64,000 nt of DNA from Deltaproteobacteria bacterium (GTDB lineage: Bacteria; Desulfobacterota; Desulfomonilia; UBA1062). Position 1 is the first letter of the stretch, and each line of letters opens with the position of its first letter. The position numbers were made by a program, and so were the translations under genes. The notes beneath the pieces were generated by a model. It searched no databases, was not told the DNA's origin, and was given only the letters and a program-made list of their open reading frames with translations. Shown here in pieces: positions 18,099 through 27,390 of this stretch. The stretch covers positions 1 through 64,000 of the forward strand of contig JAKPDW010000084.1 in NCBI GenBank assembly GCA_029552245.1, given 5' to 3'.

Positions 18099-19322
18099 AT
18101 GAACGATGACCGTGTCATGCCACGTTGGATCCCCCTGGTGGGCGGGGTCCTGGGCAGCACCACCTGCGGCGCGCTGCTCTATGCCTGGAGCGTCTTCATC
18201 AAGCCGCTCAACGCCGAGTTCGGGTGGAACAGGGCCGACATCGCGTTGGCCTTCGCCATCGCCTGCCTCGTGTTCGGCCTCATGACCTACCCGGCTGGCA
18301 GGCTATCCGACAAGTACAGCCCGCGGGTCGTGGTGCTCATCGGCGGCATCATCCTGTGTTGCGGCTTCGTCATGTCCGGGTTCATCCATACCAAGCTCCA
18401 GCTCTACGTCACCTACGGTGTCGTTGCGGGGTTCGGGGGCGGCCTCGTCTACCTGCCGCCCATCGCCACAGCCCCCAAGTGGTGGCCGGACCGGAGGGCG
18501 CTTGCCACGGGGTTCGCCGTGGTGGGCCTCGGTCTCGGGTCGTTCATCATGGCGCCTTTGGCCACGTACATCATAGAGAACTACGGGTGGAGGATGGTCT
18601 TCATCTCGGTGGGCATCGCCATGGGCGTCATGGCCGTCACCGCCGCGCTGTGCCTGAAGGTGCCGCCGGCAGGCTGGAAGCCCGCCGGGTGGGAGCCCCC
18701 CAGGCCTTCCACGCCGGGGCACAGGGAGTTCCGCGACTACACCTACGCGGAGACCATCCGCACCGCCCAGTTCTGGCTGCTCTACACGGCGTACTTCTGC
18801 GGCTCCTTCGCCGGTCTCATGGTCATCGGACACATCGCGGGCCACGGCATCGACCGGGGGCTCGACCCCATGAAGGCCGCAGGCGCCGCGAGCTGGCTCG
18901 CCATGGCGAACGCCGCGACCCGCATCCTCTCGGGCTGGATCGCTGACAGGATCGGCATCAAGATCAGCTTCGTGACCTTCTTCGCGCTGCAGGTGGCGGC
19001 CATGCTGCTGCTCTACCCGGCAGGGCACGTCTACTGGGCCTTGTGGGCCGTCGCGGCACTCATCGGGTGGAACTACGGCGCCATGTTCACGCTGTTCCCC
19101 GCGACCTGCCTGCAGTACTACGGCGCACAGGCGCAAGCCACCAACTACGGGCTCCTCTTCACCTCGTGGGGACTGGCGGGGTTCCTGGGGCCCTTCGTGG
19201 GGGGATGGCTCAAGGACACCACCGGGACCTATTCCGCTCCCTTCGTCGTCGGGGCCGTGGTGGTGTGCGTCTCGGTGCTCATCATCGCCCTCATGAAGCC
19301 GCCGGTACGCAAGCACGTGTGA
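18099..19322 (+). CDS. MFS carrier, oxalate/formate antiporter-like (OFA) family
   Basis: A 407-residue membrane protein with about 12 hydrophobic segments, a central loop rich in Pro ([16 protein letters not shown]) and the OFA-like opening [44 protein letters not shown] members carry oxalate, formate or other monocarboxylates. ATG behind AAAGAGGAGG. Its place after prpE suggests that it imports the acid activated by PrpE; this is inference. Confidence 0.82.
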   Translation: MNDDRVMPRWIPLVGGVLGSTTCGALLYAWSVFIKPLNAEFGWNRADIALAFAIACLVFGLMTYPAGRLSDKYSPRVVVLIGGIILCCGFVMSGFIHTKLQLYVTYGVVAGFGGGLVYLPPIATAPKWWPDRRALATGFAVVGLGLGSFIMAPLATYIIENYGWRMVFISVGIAMGVMAVTAALCLKVPPAGWKPAGWEPPRPSTPGHREFRDYTYAETIRTAQFWLLYTAYFCGSFAGLMVIGHIAGHGIDRGLDPMKAAGAASWLAMANAATRILSGWIADRIGIKISFVTFFALQVAAMLLLYPAGHVYWALWAVAALIGWNYGAMFTLFPATCLQYYGAQAQATNYGLLFTSWGLAGFLGPFVGGWLKDTTGTYSAPFVVGAVVVCVSVLIIALMKPPVRKHV

Positions 19323-19361
19323 GGTTGCCTCCGCCGATCGCCTGACGCATAAAATCCCTGT

Positions 19362-19389
19362 GGGGGCCCCGGGCACCGGGTGAGCCCCC
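19362..19389 (+). terminator. GC hairpin after MFS gene
   Basis: GGGGGC pairs with GCCCCC, enclosing a second stem CCCGG-gca-CCGGG; 40 bases after the MFS stop. No U run follows, so it is a weak or Rho-assisted terminator candidate. Confidence 0.4.
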
Positions 19390-19561
19390 TGCTGCTCGTG
19401 TGCATGGGCATCCTCGACGAGCGCATGGCCGGGGGGTGGCCTGCTCGCGCTCCCCACGAGCCCGTGGCGGGCCAGACACGGCGGACGCCCCGTCGACCGT
19501 GTCGCCAGGGGTCTCAAGATCGACCTGCCGAAGTCCGACAACAAGGGAAGGGAGCGCCGCC

Positions 19562-19960
19562 ATGAACTGTCCCGCCTGTACGAGCAACCTGGTGACCCTG
19601 GAGCTGAACGGGGTGGAGGTTGACTACTGCTTCACCTGCCAGGGCATCTGGCTGGACAATGGCGAGCTGGAGCGCCTGTTGAGCATGGCGGAGGGGGACG
19701 AGGGCATGGTGTCCGGCTTGATGCCCGCGGCTGTCTCCGAAAAGAGGAGGCGGTGCCCGGTGTGCCGCAGGGTGATGGAGAAGGTGGAGACGAAAAGACA
19801 GGGTGGCGTCCTCCTGGACAGGTGCGACCGCCACGGCCTGTGGTTCGACAGGCTCGAGCTGAGGAAGGTCCTTGAGATGGGCTGTGCGCCGGGTGTGATG
19901 AGCCCGCTTACGAGGATCCTCGACGACATGTTCGCGGCTCGAGGGAGGGGGTGCGTATGA
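19562..19960 (+). CDS. Small protein with two TFIIB-type zinc ribbons
   Basis: The 132-residue protein has two zf-TFIIB-like motifs: CPAC...CFTCQGIWLDNGELERLL near residues 3-40 and CPVC...CDRHGLWFDRLELRKVL near 60-97. Such proteins are common but of unknown function. ATG at 19562 follows GGGAAGGGAG. Its stop overlaps the lemA ATG (ATGA), and the M48 protease downstream also has zinc ribbons, so the three form one operon. Confidence 0.8.
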   Translation: MNCPACTSNLVTLELNGVEVDYCFTCQGIWLDNGELERLLSMAEGDEGMVSGLMPAAVSEKRRRCPVCRRVMEKVETKRQGGVLLDRCDRHGLWFDRLELRKVLEMGCAPGVMSPLTRILDDMFAARGRGCV

Positions 19961-20523
19961 CAGGGACGATCGTCTTCTGGGTGGTGGTCGGGATCATCGT
20001 GGCGCTCGTCATCACCGTGGTTGGGATCTACAACTCGCTGGTGGCCCTGAGGAACCAGGTGAGGAACGCGTGGTCGCAGATCGACGTGCAGCTCAAGCGC
20101 AGGCACGACCTGATCCCCAACCTTGTGGAGACCGCCAAGGGCTACATGAAGCACGAGCGCGAGACCTTCGACGCCGTGACCAAGGCCAGGGCGCACGCCG
20201 AGGCCGCCAGGGGCGTTCCCCAGATCGCCCAGGCGGAAGGCCGTCTCACGGAGGCCATCTCCCGGTTCATGGCCGTGATGGAGAACTACCCCGAGCTCAA
20301 GGCCAACCAGAACTTCCTGGCCGTGCAGGAGGAGCTCGCCTCCACGGAGAACAGGATCGCCTTTGCCCGCCAGGCCTACAACGACGCGGCGCTCCTGTTG
20401 AACAACAAGGTGGAGATGTTCCCCTCGAACATCGTGGCCAAGCTGTTCGCCTTCACCAAGGAGCCCTTCTTCGAGATGGAGGACTCCTCCGAGCGCGCCG
20501 TGCCCAAGGTGAGCTTCAGCTGA
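19957..20523 (+). CDS. lemA: LemA family membrane protein
   Basis: The 188-residue protein has one N-terminal membrane segment (about 3-25) and the LemA pattern YNSLVALRNQVRNAWSQIDVQLKRRHDLIPNLVETAKGYMKHE, then LNNKVEMFPSNIVAKLFAF. LemA proteins have long helical domains and are often paired with HtpX-like proteases. ATG at 19957 overlaps the stop of the zinc-ribbon gene; a GTG at 19951 is also possible. Seven bases before the protease gene. Confidence 0.93.
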   Translation: MTGTIVFWVVVGIIVALVITVVGIYNSLVALRNQVRNAWSQIDVQLKRRHDLIPNLVETAKGYMKHERETFDAVTKARAHAEAARGVPQIAQAEGRLTEAISRFMAVMENYPELKANQNFLAVQEELASTENRIAFARQAYNDAALLLNNKVEMFPSNIVAKLFAFTKEPFFEMEDSSERAVPKVSFS

Positions 20524-20530
20524 GAGGCCC

Positions 20531-21979
20531 ATGTTCTGGCAGGTCATAGCCGCCAACAAGCGCAACACCGTCATCCTCGTCGTCGCCATGGGGGTGGTGC
20601 TGGCGCTCGTGGGCTTCTGTGCGGGCTCGCTGGTGGGCGCGTGGCTGGGCATGACCGCGTACGGGCTCGAACCCGCTCCCGGCGGCCCGAACGCGGGCTG
20701 GGTGGGCATGGTCATCGCGCTCCTCGTCTGGTTCGTGCTCCTGCTCGCGGCCCTTCTGGGTTCGGACGAGCTGTTCCTGGGCCTGGCCGGCGCCAAGGAG
20801 ATCTCCCACGACACCTACCCCCAGCTCTTCAACGTGGTGGAGGAGATGAAGATCGCCTCGTCCCTGCCCACAATGCCCAGGGTCTTCATCGTGGACGACC
20901 CGGCGCCCAACGCGTTCGCCCTGGGCAAGTCGCCGAAAAAGTGCGCGGTGTGCGTCACCGCCGGCCTGCTCGCCATGTGCGACCGGGACGAGCTCCAGGG
21001 CGTCATCGCCCACGAGATCGGGCACATCGTCAACCGCGACGCGCTCTATTTGGGGGTCGCCGCCACCATGCTCGGCGCGGTGACCATCATCTCGGACACG
21101 CTGCTCCGGTCGCTGCGCTACGCGCCCGTGGCCCGCTACCGCTCGCCCGGGACAAGGGGGGGCAAGGGCATGCTGAACGTGTGGTTCATCCTGCTGGCCT
21201 TCGTGTTCATCATCGTGAGCCCCATCCTGTCCAGCATCCTCTATTTCTCCATCTCGAGGAGGAGGGAGTACCTGGCGGACGCCACGAGCGCCCGCCTCAC
21301 CCGGTACCCGCCCGGGCTCGCATCGGCCCTCGAGAAGATCATGCTCTCACCGGCCGTCCTCACCACGGCGCCGCGGGTGATCGCGCCCTTCTACACGGTG
21401 AACCCCTACAAGCAGGACCTCGAGGGCGGCCTGTTCGCCACGCACCCGCCGCTGCCCCAGCGGATCCGGATTCTGAGGGCCATGGCCGGGGGCGCGTCCT
21501 TCAGGGACTACGTGAAGGCCTACTGGGACGTCACGCGCACGAGGAAGCAGCTGATACCGGTGGCGGACATGCGGCTGGGCGAGACCGTGGAGATACGCGC
21601 CCCCTCGCCCATGACCCCGGAGCAGGGCAGGACAGGCGACATCATCCGGGCCATGAACGACTTCGTGTTTATCCCCTGTCCGTGCGGCATGACCATGAAG
21701 ATCCCGCCCGAGTTCGCACGGGGCGTCGTGCAGTGCCCGAGGTGCGGCAGGGATCACACCGTCAAGGGCCCCGACAAGGGTTCGGCCGCGGCGATCCTCG
21801 CCGGGGCGTCCGCCTTCACCAAGCAGGCAAGCGGCCGTGAGCAGGCCGAGCGGCGTGTCAAGGGGGCGTGGCAGACCGTCACGTGCCTGGGGTGCGGCAA
21901 GGGCATAACCCTGTCTTCGGCCTTCAGCCTGGGCACGGTCACGTGCACGCGGTGCGGGCAGGTCATCAGGCTGACCTGA
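20531..21979 (+). CDS. M48 (HtpX-like) membrane protease with two C-terminal zinc ribbons
   Basis: The 482-residue protein has two N-terminal membrane segments (about 13-42 and 56-77), the zinc-protease motif HEIGH at 161-165, further hydrophobic segments around 170-190 and 213-235, and the second-shell SRRREYLADA. HtpX-type enzymes cut misfolded membrane proteins. Unusually, the C-terminus carries two Cys4 ribbons, CPCG...CPRC (about 382-409) and CLGC...CTRC (about 451-482), joined by an Ala-rich linker. Standard HtpX (~290 residues) lacks them. Operon with lemA and a zinc-ribbon protein. Confidence 0.88.
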   Translation: MFWQVIAANKRNTVILVVAMGVVLALVGFCAGSLVGAWLGMTAYGLEPAPGGPNAGWVGMVIALLVWFVLLLAALLGSDELFLGLAGAKEISHDTYPQLFNVVEEMKIASSLPTMPRVFIVDDPAPNAFALGKSPKKCAVCVTAGLLAMCDRDELQGVIAHEIGHIVNRDALYLGVAATMLGAVTIISDTLLRSLRYAPVARYRSPGTRGGKGMLNVWFILLAFVFIIVSPILSSILYFSISRRREYLADATSARLTRYPPGLASALEKIMLSPAVLTTAPRVIAPFYTVNPYKQDLEGGLFATHPPLPQRIRILRAMAGGASFRDYVKAYWDVTRTRKQLIPVADMRLGETVEIRAPSPMTPEQGRTGDIIRAMNDFVFIPCPCGMTMKIPPEFARGVVQCPRCGRDHTVKGPDKGSAAAILAGASAFTKQASGREQAERRVKGAWQTVTCLGCGKGITLSSAFSLGTVTCTRCGQVIRLT

Positions 21980-22192
21980 CCCCGAGGCCTAAAAAACGAA
22001 AGCAAGAATACCGCCTCCCTCGAGCGCACCGCCCGGGATGAGGACAAGGAGGCGGTCTCTTCACCTTCGTCCGGCCCTGCAGGGACGGGTCGTCTGCATG
22101 CCCGGCCTTCCGGCACGGCGGTTTTTGGTTCGTGCCGTCATCGATGAGGGGACCGTCTTTCACCCAGGATCAGGCGTCCTCTCTTGGTTCGT

Positions 22193-22221
22193 CCTTTGCC
22201 GTTCGCAGGGAGCGGCAAAGG
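22193..22221. terminator. Perfect 9-bp hairpin between convergent genes
   Basis: CCTTTGCCG (22193-22201) pairs with CGGCAAAGG (22213-22221) around an 11-base loop. It lies 22 bases past the end of the minus-strand waaA gene and is the best terminator candidate there, though no T tract follows. The plus-strand protease gene ends 214 bases away on the other side. Confidence 0.4.
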
Positions 22222-22243
22222 GCGGCGGCCCTCTTCTCGCGCC

Positions 22244-23503
22244 TCACACGCCCTCTCGTGCGGGCCCGAGACGAGCCTCCAGGGCCTCGAGGTAGCGCTT
22301 GGTCACGCCGCCTGCACCCACGAGGGCCGCCTTCGCTTCCATGCCGAGGCGCCGGGAGGAGTCGAGGTCGGTGAGCATGGCGGTGACCGCCTGGCTGAGC
22401 TCCCTGGCGTCCTTGACCGTGACGGTGCGGTTGCCGATCGCCTCCAGGGCCCAGGAGAAGTTGTCCATGAAGGGCCCATGGACCGTCGGGACCCCCCATG
22501 CCACGGGTTCGAGTATGTTCTGCCCCCCGCAGTCCACGAGTGACCCGCCCACGAAGGCGACACGGGCAATGCCGTAGAGGGTGAAGAGCTCGCCCATGGT
22601 GTCCACGACGACGAGGTCCGCGTCCTGCCGGGGTCTGCTCCTCAGGGTCCACCTGATGCCCCTGCTCTCGGCGATCCCGGTGAGGTGCTCGATCCTCGAA
22701 GGGTGCCTGGGCGCCACGACCGCCAAGAGCCCCGGGACGCGCCCGGCGATGTCGAGGACGGCGTCCAGCACGAGGCCCTCCTCGCCCTCGCGCACGCTGC
22801 CCGCGACGAAGACCGGCCTGCCGTGCGCATGGAGCTCTTCTTCGAGGGCCCGCGCCCGCGCATGGTCGGTCTCGAAGACCTGGTCCAGCTTGAGGTTCCC
22901 GAGCACCCTGACGTTCCGTGCGCCCAGGGAGCGGAAACGTCGCGCGTCCACCTCGGACATGGCGAGCACCTCCACAGTCTCGAGCACGTGGGAGAGGGCC
23001 TTCCTGAACGGTGCGTACGTCCTCTCGGAACGCCTGGACAGGCGTGCGTTCACCAGGACCACGGGGATGCCCAGCCGCCTGTGGGCGAGGAACAGGTTCG
23101 GCCAGATCTCCGTCTCCACCACCACCAGGGCCTTCGGCATGAGCCTGAGCGCGTGTCTGGAGGCGGCACGCCGGGTGTCGAAGGGAAGGCCGAAGACGTG
23201 GTCGACCCCTTCGGTGGCCGTGGCCACCTCGCGGCCCGTGGCGGTCATGCAGGACATCCAGATCTCGAGGCCGGGCCTGGAAGCCTTGATGGCCCTCACC
23301 AGCAGGGATACCGCTCTCACCTCCCCCACGGACGAGGCGTGCACCCAGAGCGTGTTCGACCCGGGCGACGGCGCGGGCGGATGTATCCCCAGCCTCTGGA
23401 GGATCGTGCCCTTGAAGTTTGGGTGCTTCCTGAGCGCCCAGGCAGCAGGCCAGGCCAGGACCGAGGCCGCAGCCCGGTATGCAGGGATCAGGAGAGGGGC
23501 CAT
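22244..23503 (-). CDS. waaA: 3-deoxy-D-manno-octulosonic acid transferase (Kdo transferase)
   Basis: The 419-residue inner-membrane glycosyltransferase (GT30) adds Kdo from CMP-Kdo to lipid A precursors. Visible motifs: N-terminal hydrophobic anchor, LWVHASSVGEVRAV, VVVETEIWPNL, VNARLSRRS and GGSLVDCGGQNILEPVAWGVPTVHGPFMDNF. The start at 23503 gives the usual length; the frame is open upstream but overlaps kdsB. It overlaps kdsB by 16 bases, so the two genes are coupled. Confidence 0.93.
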   Translation of the reverse strand: MAPLLIPAYRAAASVLAWPAAWALRKHPNFKGTILQRLGIHPPAPSPGSNTLWVHASSVGEVRAVSLLVRAIKASRPGLEIWMSCMTATGREVATATEGVDHVFGLPFDTRRAASRHALRLMPKALVVVETEIWPNLFLAHRRLGIPVVLVNARLSRRSERTYAPFRKALSHVLETVEVLAMSEVDARRFRSLGARNVRVLGNLKLDQVFETDHARARALEEELHAHGRPVFVAGSVREGEEGLVLDAVLDIAGRVPGLLAVVAPRHPSRIEHLTGIAESRGIRWTLRSRPRQDADLVVVDTMGELFTLYGIARVAFVGGSLVDCGGQNILEPVAWGVPTVHGPFMDNFSWALEAIGNRTVTVKDARELSQAVTAMLTDLDSSRRLGMEAKAALVGAGGVTKRYLEALEARLGPAREGV

Positions 23504-24204
23504 GGCCGGGGAAGCCCTTCCAGGTCCTTCGGGGAATTGACCTCGTGGAACATGCCCTCGGCCACGATGACCCGGATCGGTATGCCGTTCTCGAGCGCCC
23601 TGAGCTGCTCGAGCGACTCGGTGCGCTCGAGTGGGCTGGGTTCCAGGGAGGTGAAGAGTGTCAGCGCGTCCCTCGAGAACCCGTAGATCCCGATGTGCCT
23701 GAGCATGGGGGCGTTCCCGGGGTTCCGCGCAAACGGTATGGCGGATCGCGAGAAGTAAAGGGCATACCCCGAGCGCGAGCACACCACCTTCACGCAGTCG
23801 GGGTTCGATGCGTCCTCCTCGGAGGCCTTCGCCGCGATGGTGGCCATGGGGGAGCCCTGGCGGAGCGAGCCCACGAGGCCGTCCAGCGATGCCTGGTCGA
23901 GGAGGACCTGGTCGCCCTGCACGTTTATGATGTACGCACAGTCCATGTCGCGTATTGCGAGGGCCACGCGGTCGGTCCCCGAGGGGCAGTCGGCAGGGGT
24001 CATCACCGCGTCCCCGCCGAAGGAGGCCACGGCGTCCTTTATCCTCTCGTCGTCGGTGGCGACGATGACCCTGTCGATGGACGCGCAGCCCTTGACCTGC
24101 TCGTAGACCCACCTGATCATGGGTTTGCCGCAAACGTCAACGAGGGGTTTGCCCGGGAACCGGGTGGATGCGTACCTGGCTGGGATGACGGCCACGACGC
24201 CCAT
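23488..24204 (-). CDS. kdsB: CMP-Kdo synthetase
   Basis: The 238-residue nucleotidyltransferase makes CMP-Kdo from CTP and Kdo. It starts VVAVIPARYASTRFPGKPL, the KdsB nucleotide-binding signature, with CPSGTDRVA, YIINVQGDQVLLD and HIGIYGFSRDAL further on. Its product is the substrate of the overlapping waaA. It starts one base after the stop of the macrodomain gene. Confidence 0.95.
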   Translation of the reverse strand: MGVVAVIPARYASTRFPGKPLVDVCGKPMIRWVYEQVKGCASIDRVIVATDDERIKDAVASFGGDAVMTPADCPSGTDRVALAIRDMDCAYIINVQGDQVLLDQASLDGLVGSLRQGSPMATIAAKASEEDASNPDCVKVVCSRSGYALYFSRSAIPFARNPGNAPMLRHIGIYGFSRDALTLFTSLEPSPLERTESLEQLRALENGIPIRVIVAEGMFHEVNSPKDLEGLPRPWPLS

Positions 24205-24205
24205 G

Positions 24206-24754
24206 TCAGCCCTCCCCCGAGACCAAGCCGAGTTCCCTGAGTGCGCGCAGGTGCTCCCTGTACGAAGACTCGTCGTAGAGCACCATGCGGACGGTCTCGA
24301 TCGAGGTTGGGCCCTCGAGGTACCCGGCGATGGCCTCGATCGCGACGAGCGCGGCCTCGTACACGGGGTAGCCGAAGATGCCGGTGCTCAAGGCCGGGAA
24401 GGAGACCGACCGCGCGCCGTGCTCGTCCGCGAGCCTCAGGGAATTGACGTAGCACGATTTCAGGAGGATCGGGTCGTTGTCCGAGCCCCGGTACACGGGG
24501 CCCACCGTGTGGATCACGTACCTGTTCGGCAGGTTGTACCCCCGCGTTATCTTGGCCTCGCCGGTGGCGCAGCCGCCCAGGGTTCTGCATTCTTCCCAGA
24601 GTTTCGGGCCTGCTGCCCTGTGGATGGCGCCCGCCACCCCCCCGCCGGGGGCCAGCTGCGTGTTGGCCGCGTTCACCACGGCATCGGTGTCCTGTCTCGT
24701 GATGTCGCCGACGACAAACTGGAGCCTCGACCTGTTCACCTGGATCTCTTTCAT
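24206..24754 (-). CDS. Macrodomain protein (O-acetyl-ADP-ribose deacetylase type)
   Basis: A 182-residue MacroD/YmdB-type protein: GDITRQDTDAVVNAANTQLAPGGGVAGAIHRAAG, TGEAKITRGYNLPNRYVIHTVGP and FPALSTGIFGYP. Family members remove ADP-ribose or O-acetyl-ADP-ribose esters. The ATG at 24754 has GGGAGGG upstream; the open frame continues further but has no ribosome site. It heads a tight three-gene unit with kdsB and waaA, an odd combination. Confidence 0.9.
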   Translation of the reverse strand: MKEIQVNRSRLQFVVGDITRQDTDAVVNAANTQLAPGGGVAGAIHRAAGPKLWEECRTLGGCATGEAKITRGYNLPNRYVIHTVGPVYRGSDNDPILLKSCYVNSLRLADEHGARSVSFPALSTGIFGYPVYEAALVAIEAIAGYLEGPTSIETVRMVLYDESSYREHLRALRELGLVSGEG

Positions 24755-25023
24755 GAGCGCCCTCCCGCATGCCTCAAGACATGGCCCGCCTCCATGCCCG
24801 TTGTATAGTACGCATGGCCGGGCAAAGCAACGGCGAGGCGCGTATCGCCCGACCCCGGTATCGGGCGGGCCGGCCGGAGATGATGGCAGGGCAGGCGTCA
24901 ACGGCCGCGATCGCGGTTCCATGCAACCGGGTGCGTATGGACGGGCGGCTCCAGGACAGGCGGTCTCTCTGCGTCATGGCAAGGGGGATTGACATGGCGA
25001 AAACCGGCGGGTATCGAGGTGCC

Positions 25024-25377
25024 ATGGACATCAACGCGCTCATCGAGAAGGTCAAGGAGCACCGAGACTACCGCAAGGTCGGCATGATCCTGTGCCATAA
25101 CGGCGTGGTGAGGGCTACATCGCGTAACGGTGACCCGGTCGCGTCCGTCACGGTGAAGCCGGACAGGGAGGCCATCGAGCGGATCGTGGCCGAGCAGAAG
25201 AAGAGGCCGGGCATCGTCGAGATCCTCGTCGAGGTGAGAGAGGGGGAGCTCCAGGTGGGTGAGGACGTGATGGCCATCGTGGTCGCAGGCGACATCAGGG
25301 AACACGTGATACCCGTCCTGGCGGACACCCTGAACCTCATCAAGGCGCACGGGACCTCCAAGACCGAGCACCCTTAG
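25024..25377 (+). CDS. moaE: MoaE-like molybdenum cofactor protein
   Basis: The 117-residue product (MDINALIEKVKEHRDYRKVGMILCHNGVVRATSR..., VEVREGELQVGEDVMAIVVAGDIREHVIPVLADTLNLIKAHGTSKTEH) resembles short MoaE-type molybdopterin synthase subunits of anaerobes. The usual ATG at 25024 has a close GAGG; an in-frame ATG at 24994 has a better spaced AAGGGGG and would add ten residues. No MoaD or other moa gene is near, so the role is inferred from the family. Divergent from the macrodomain gene. Confidence 0.72.
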   Translation: MDINALIEKVKEHRDYRKVGMILCHNGVVRATSRNGDPVASVTVKPDREAIERIVAEQKKRPGIVEILVEVREGELQVGEDVMAIVVAGDIREHVIPVLADTLNLIKAHGTSKTEHP

Positions 25378-25587
25378 GAGATCTCAAGGGCCCGCTCGAA
25401 AAGGGAAAGACCCGAGAAGGGCCTGTGAGGCATCTCCCCTCTCGAGGGCTGGGGTGACTCCGGCACACCTCGCTCTTTGACTGCCCACCGTTCGACTTTG
25501 CAGTCTCGAGGTCGTCGGGGCCCTGAGAGCGATACTGGCGGACCTTGACTGCCGGCGGCTTGTGTGTTACCCAAGGAAAGCCTTGGT

Positions 25588-25663
25588 GGGGCCGTAGCTC
25601 AGTTGGGAGAGCGCATGAATGGCATTCATGAGGTCGAGGGTTCGATCCCCTTCGGCTCCACCA
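25588..25663 (+). tRNA. tRNA-Ala (anticodon GGC), CCA encoded
   Basis: All cloverleaf arms can be drawn: acceptor GGGGCCG/CGGCTCC, D arm GCTC...GAGC, anticodon stem CATGA/TCATG with loop ATGGCAT (anticodon GGC, reading GCC/GCU Ala codons), T arm with TTCGATC, discriminator A at 25660 and an encoded CCA at 25661-25663. It stands alone between moaE and a long gene-free stretch. Confidence 0.96.
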
Positions 25664-26534
25664 CCTTCGATTCCCTCCTTTCGCATCGAGCCGGATGCGG
25701 AGCCCGCCGCGCAAGGTTCTCCTGCACCAAGCCCACGTCCAGGTGCTCACGCCGATATGTGAGGCAGTCGCCGCCGCATGACCTTCCCAAGCCTGGTGTG
25801 CGCATTCGGACAGGCGTGCCCTTTCTCGAGAGGCCGTCTTTGTCTGGTCCGGCCTGGGGTCGCCTGTGTGCGGCACGCTGGGGCGCGAGGCCGCAAGCCA
25901 TGGGCGCCCACGAGGGTCCTCAGCCCGACCGACAGACGTAAACCGCCCCCATCGCGAGCCGATGTCGCCCCTGTCCGCGGTCGTACCCGATTCCCGTGAG
26001 CATGAGTCGAGCCGGGTTCATGAGAGCGGTCTCGACGGTTCCATTGGTCATCTCCGAGGGCTGGGAGGTCGACAGATGCCGTCTGCATGAACCGCGGGCG
26101 GACCGGGCCTGAGCGAGCGTAAGGAACGGCACCTTGAGAGGGCGGTCACTATCCGTTCGAAGGGAAGGAGTGCCCCGGCCATGTCCGGTGGCTTCCCGGC
26201 GGCTTGTCCGCCCGTCAGGTGCGCGAGCCAGGGGCGTGGCGCGAGGGTTCGTAAGGGCGCATCAAGCCGCAGGGGAAGCGGAAGCCCTCGTGCGGTGTTC
26301 CGTGAGCCGTGACAAGGCGAAACGCCGTGTAACGCTCATAAAAAGCAAGAAACCATGAGAAATATCGCCCTGTGGATTCTCTTGAGGTCCAGGCGGGTCG
26401 AATCCCTCTATGGCCTCTATTTTTCCGTCCTTGTGTTTTTATACTGAAGGAGTATGAAGGCTCGGAAAGAAAAAGGCCTCCGGTATAGGGGGGCGACCCA
26501 GTGAGCCTGCAGAGCGGGAGGACACGGACCAGCG
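25664..26534. other. 870-base gene-free stretch after tRNA-Ala
   Basis: No open frame here has a ribosome site, domain or signal that convinces. The last ~190 bases (26340-26534) are more AT-rich and probably hold the pal promoter and leader, but no good -35/-10 pair can be assigned. No integrase or duplicated tRNA 3' end is visible, so there is no sign of an integrated element. Confidence 0.45.
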
Positions 26535-27086
26535 ATGGAAAGAGCGGCGTCTTCGAGTACTTCGTTCTTCTTTAAGATCCTCGTCTTCATGGCAGTGCTT
26601 GCCCTGTTCTCGGGGTGTGCAAAGAAGACCCCGGAGCCGGGCGTCGAGACGCCCCGCACGACCGAGGCCGCTCCCGCCCCAGGACATGCGCCGGAAGGGG
26701 ATCAAGGCATCCAGGTGGAGGGTGCGGCACCCCCGGCCCCCCAGGAGTCTTTCGTCTTCGACAAGAAGATCTACTTCGACTTCGACCGGTTCGATCTCAC
26801 ATCGGAGTCCATTGCCACCCTGAACGAGCTTGCAGCCTATCTCAAGACGAACCCCGGTCTCAAGGTCACGATCGAGGGGCATTGCGACGAGAGGGGCACC
26901 AACGAGTACAATCTCGCCCTGGGCGAGCGGAGGGCGAAGGCCGCCTACGACTATCTCGTCTCCCAGGGCGTGGACGGGCAAAGGCTCTCGAGAGTGAGCT
27001 ACGGCGAGGAAAGGCCGGTTGACGCGGGTCACAACGAGGAGGCTTGGGCCAAGAACCGTAGGTCGGAGTTCGTGCTCGGAAAGTAG
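26535..27086 (+). CDS. pal: Peptidoglycan-associated lipoprotein Pal (OmpA family)
   Basis: The 183-residue protein has a signal peptide with lipobox LFSGC (lipidated Cys28), a Pro/Ala-rich linker (30-70) and an OmpA domain: IYFDFDRFDLTSES, IEGHCDERGTNEYNLALGERRAKAAYDYL and SYGEERPV. Pal anchors the outer membrane to peptidoglycan. The usual tol-pal neighbours (tolQRAB, ybgF) are not here. Its start lacks a strong ribosome site. Confidence 0.9.
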   Translation: MERAASSSTSFFFKILVFMAVLALFSGCAKKTPEPGVETPRTTEAAPAPGHAPEGDQGIQVEGAAPPAPQESFVFDKKIYFDFDRFDLTSESIATLNELAAYLKTNPGLKVTIEGHCDERGTNEYNLALGERRAKAAYDYLVSQGVDGQRLSRVSYGEERPVDAGHNEEAWAKNRRSEFVLGK

Positions 27087-27390
27087 ACAGAAAGGGTATT
27101 GACAAGGTCGCACGAGTGGTTCTATGGAAGGAATCACCATGGTGGATAGCGAATCGGTGAAGAACGAGCGCAGTCACGAAGAGACAATCCTTTTCGCTCT
27201 TCACGGGAGTTTCTTTCTCGAAGCTCCGTGTGGCATTGCAGGCAACGTTTCTCGGTGGACGTCCCCAAACCACAGGCATTCCCGCCGATATCTGGGCGAT
27301 GACGATATAAGGTGCTCTGAGTGAGGGAGGAGATAGGATACCGCCTGCTGAAACCAATCGGCAGAAAAAAAAAGGATAGGAGATGAGACT
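27087..27390 (+). other. Leader/intergenic region between two lipoprotein genes
   Basis: A 304-base, comparatively AT-rich stretch. It contains TTGACA at 27099-27104 without a convincing -10 box, and ends in an A-rich run and AGGAG before the next gene. A 66-codon open frame (27124-27324) is present but has no recognisable features. Confidence 0.4.

Noticed and set aside
26134-26358. 74-codon basic open frame before pal
   Set aside because: No domain or start signal; composition fits non-coding GC-rich DNA.
25588-26534. Integrated element at tRNA-Ala
   Set aside because: No integrase, no repeated tRNA 3' end and no foreign-looking genes follow.
27099-27127. Promoter with TTGACA at 27099
   Set aside because: No acceptable -10 box at 16-18 bases; mentioned only as part of the leader region.
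27124-27324. 66-codon frame between pal and the repeat lipoprotein
   Set aside because: No family, no clear ribosome site, and it lies where a leader is expected.
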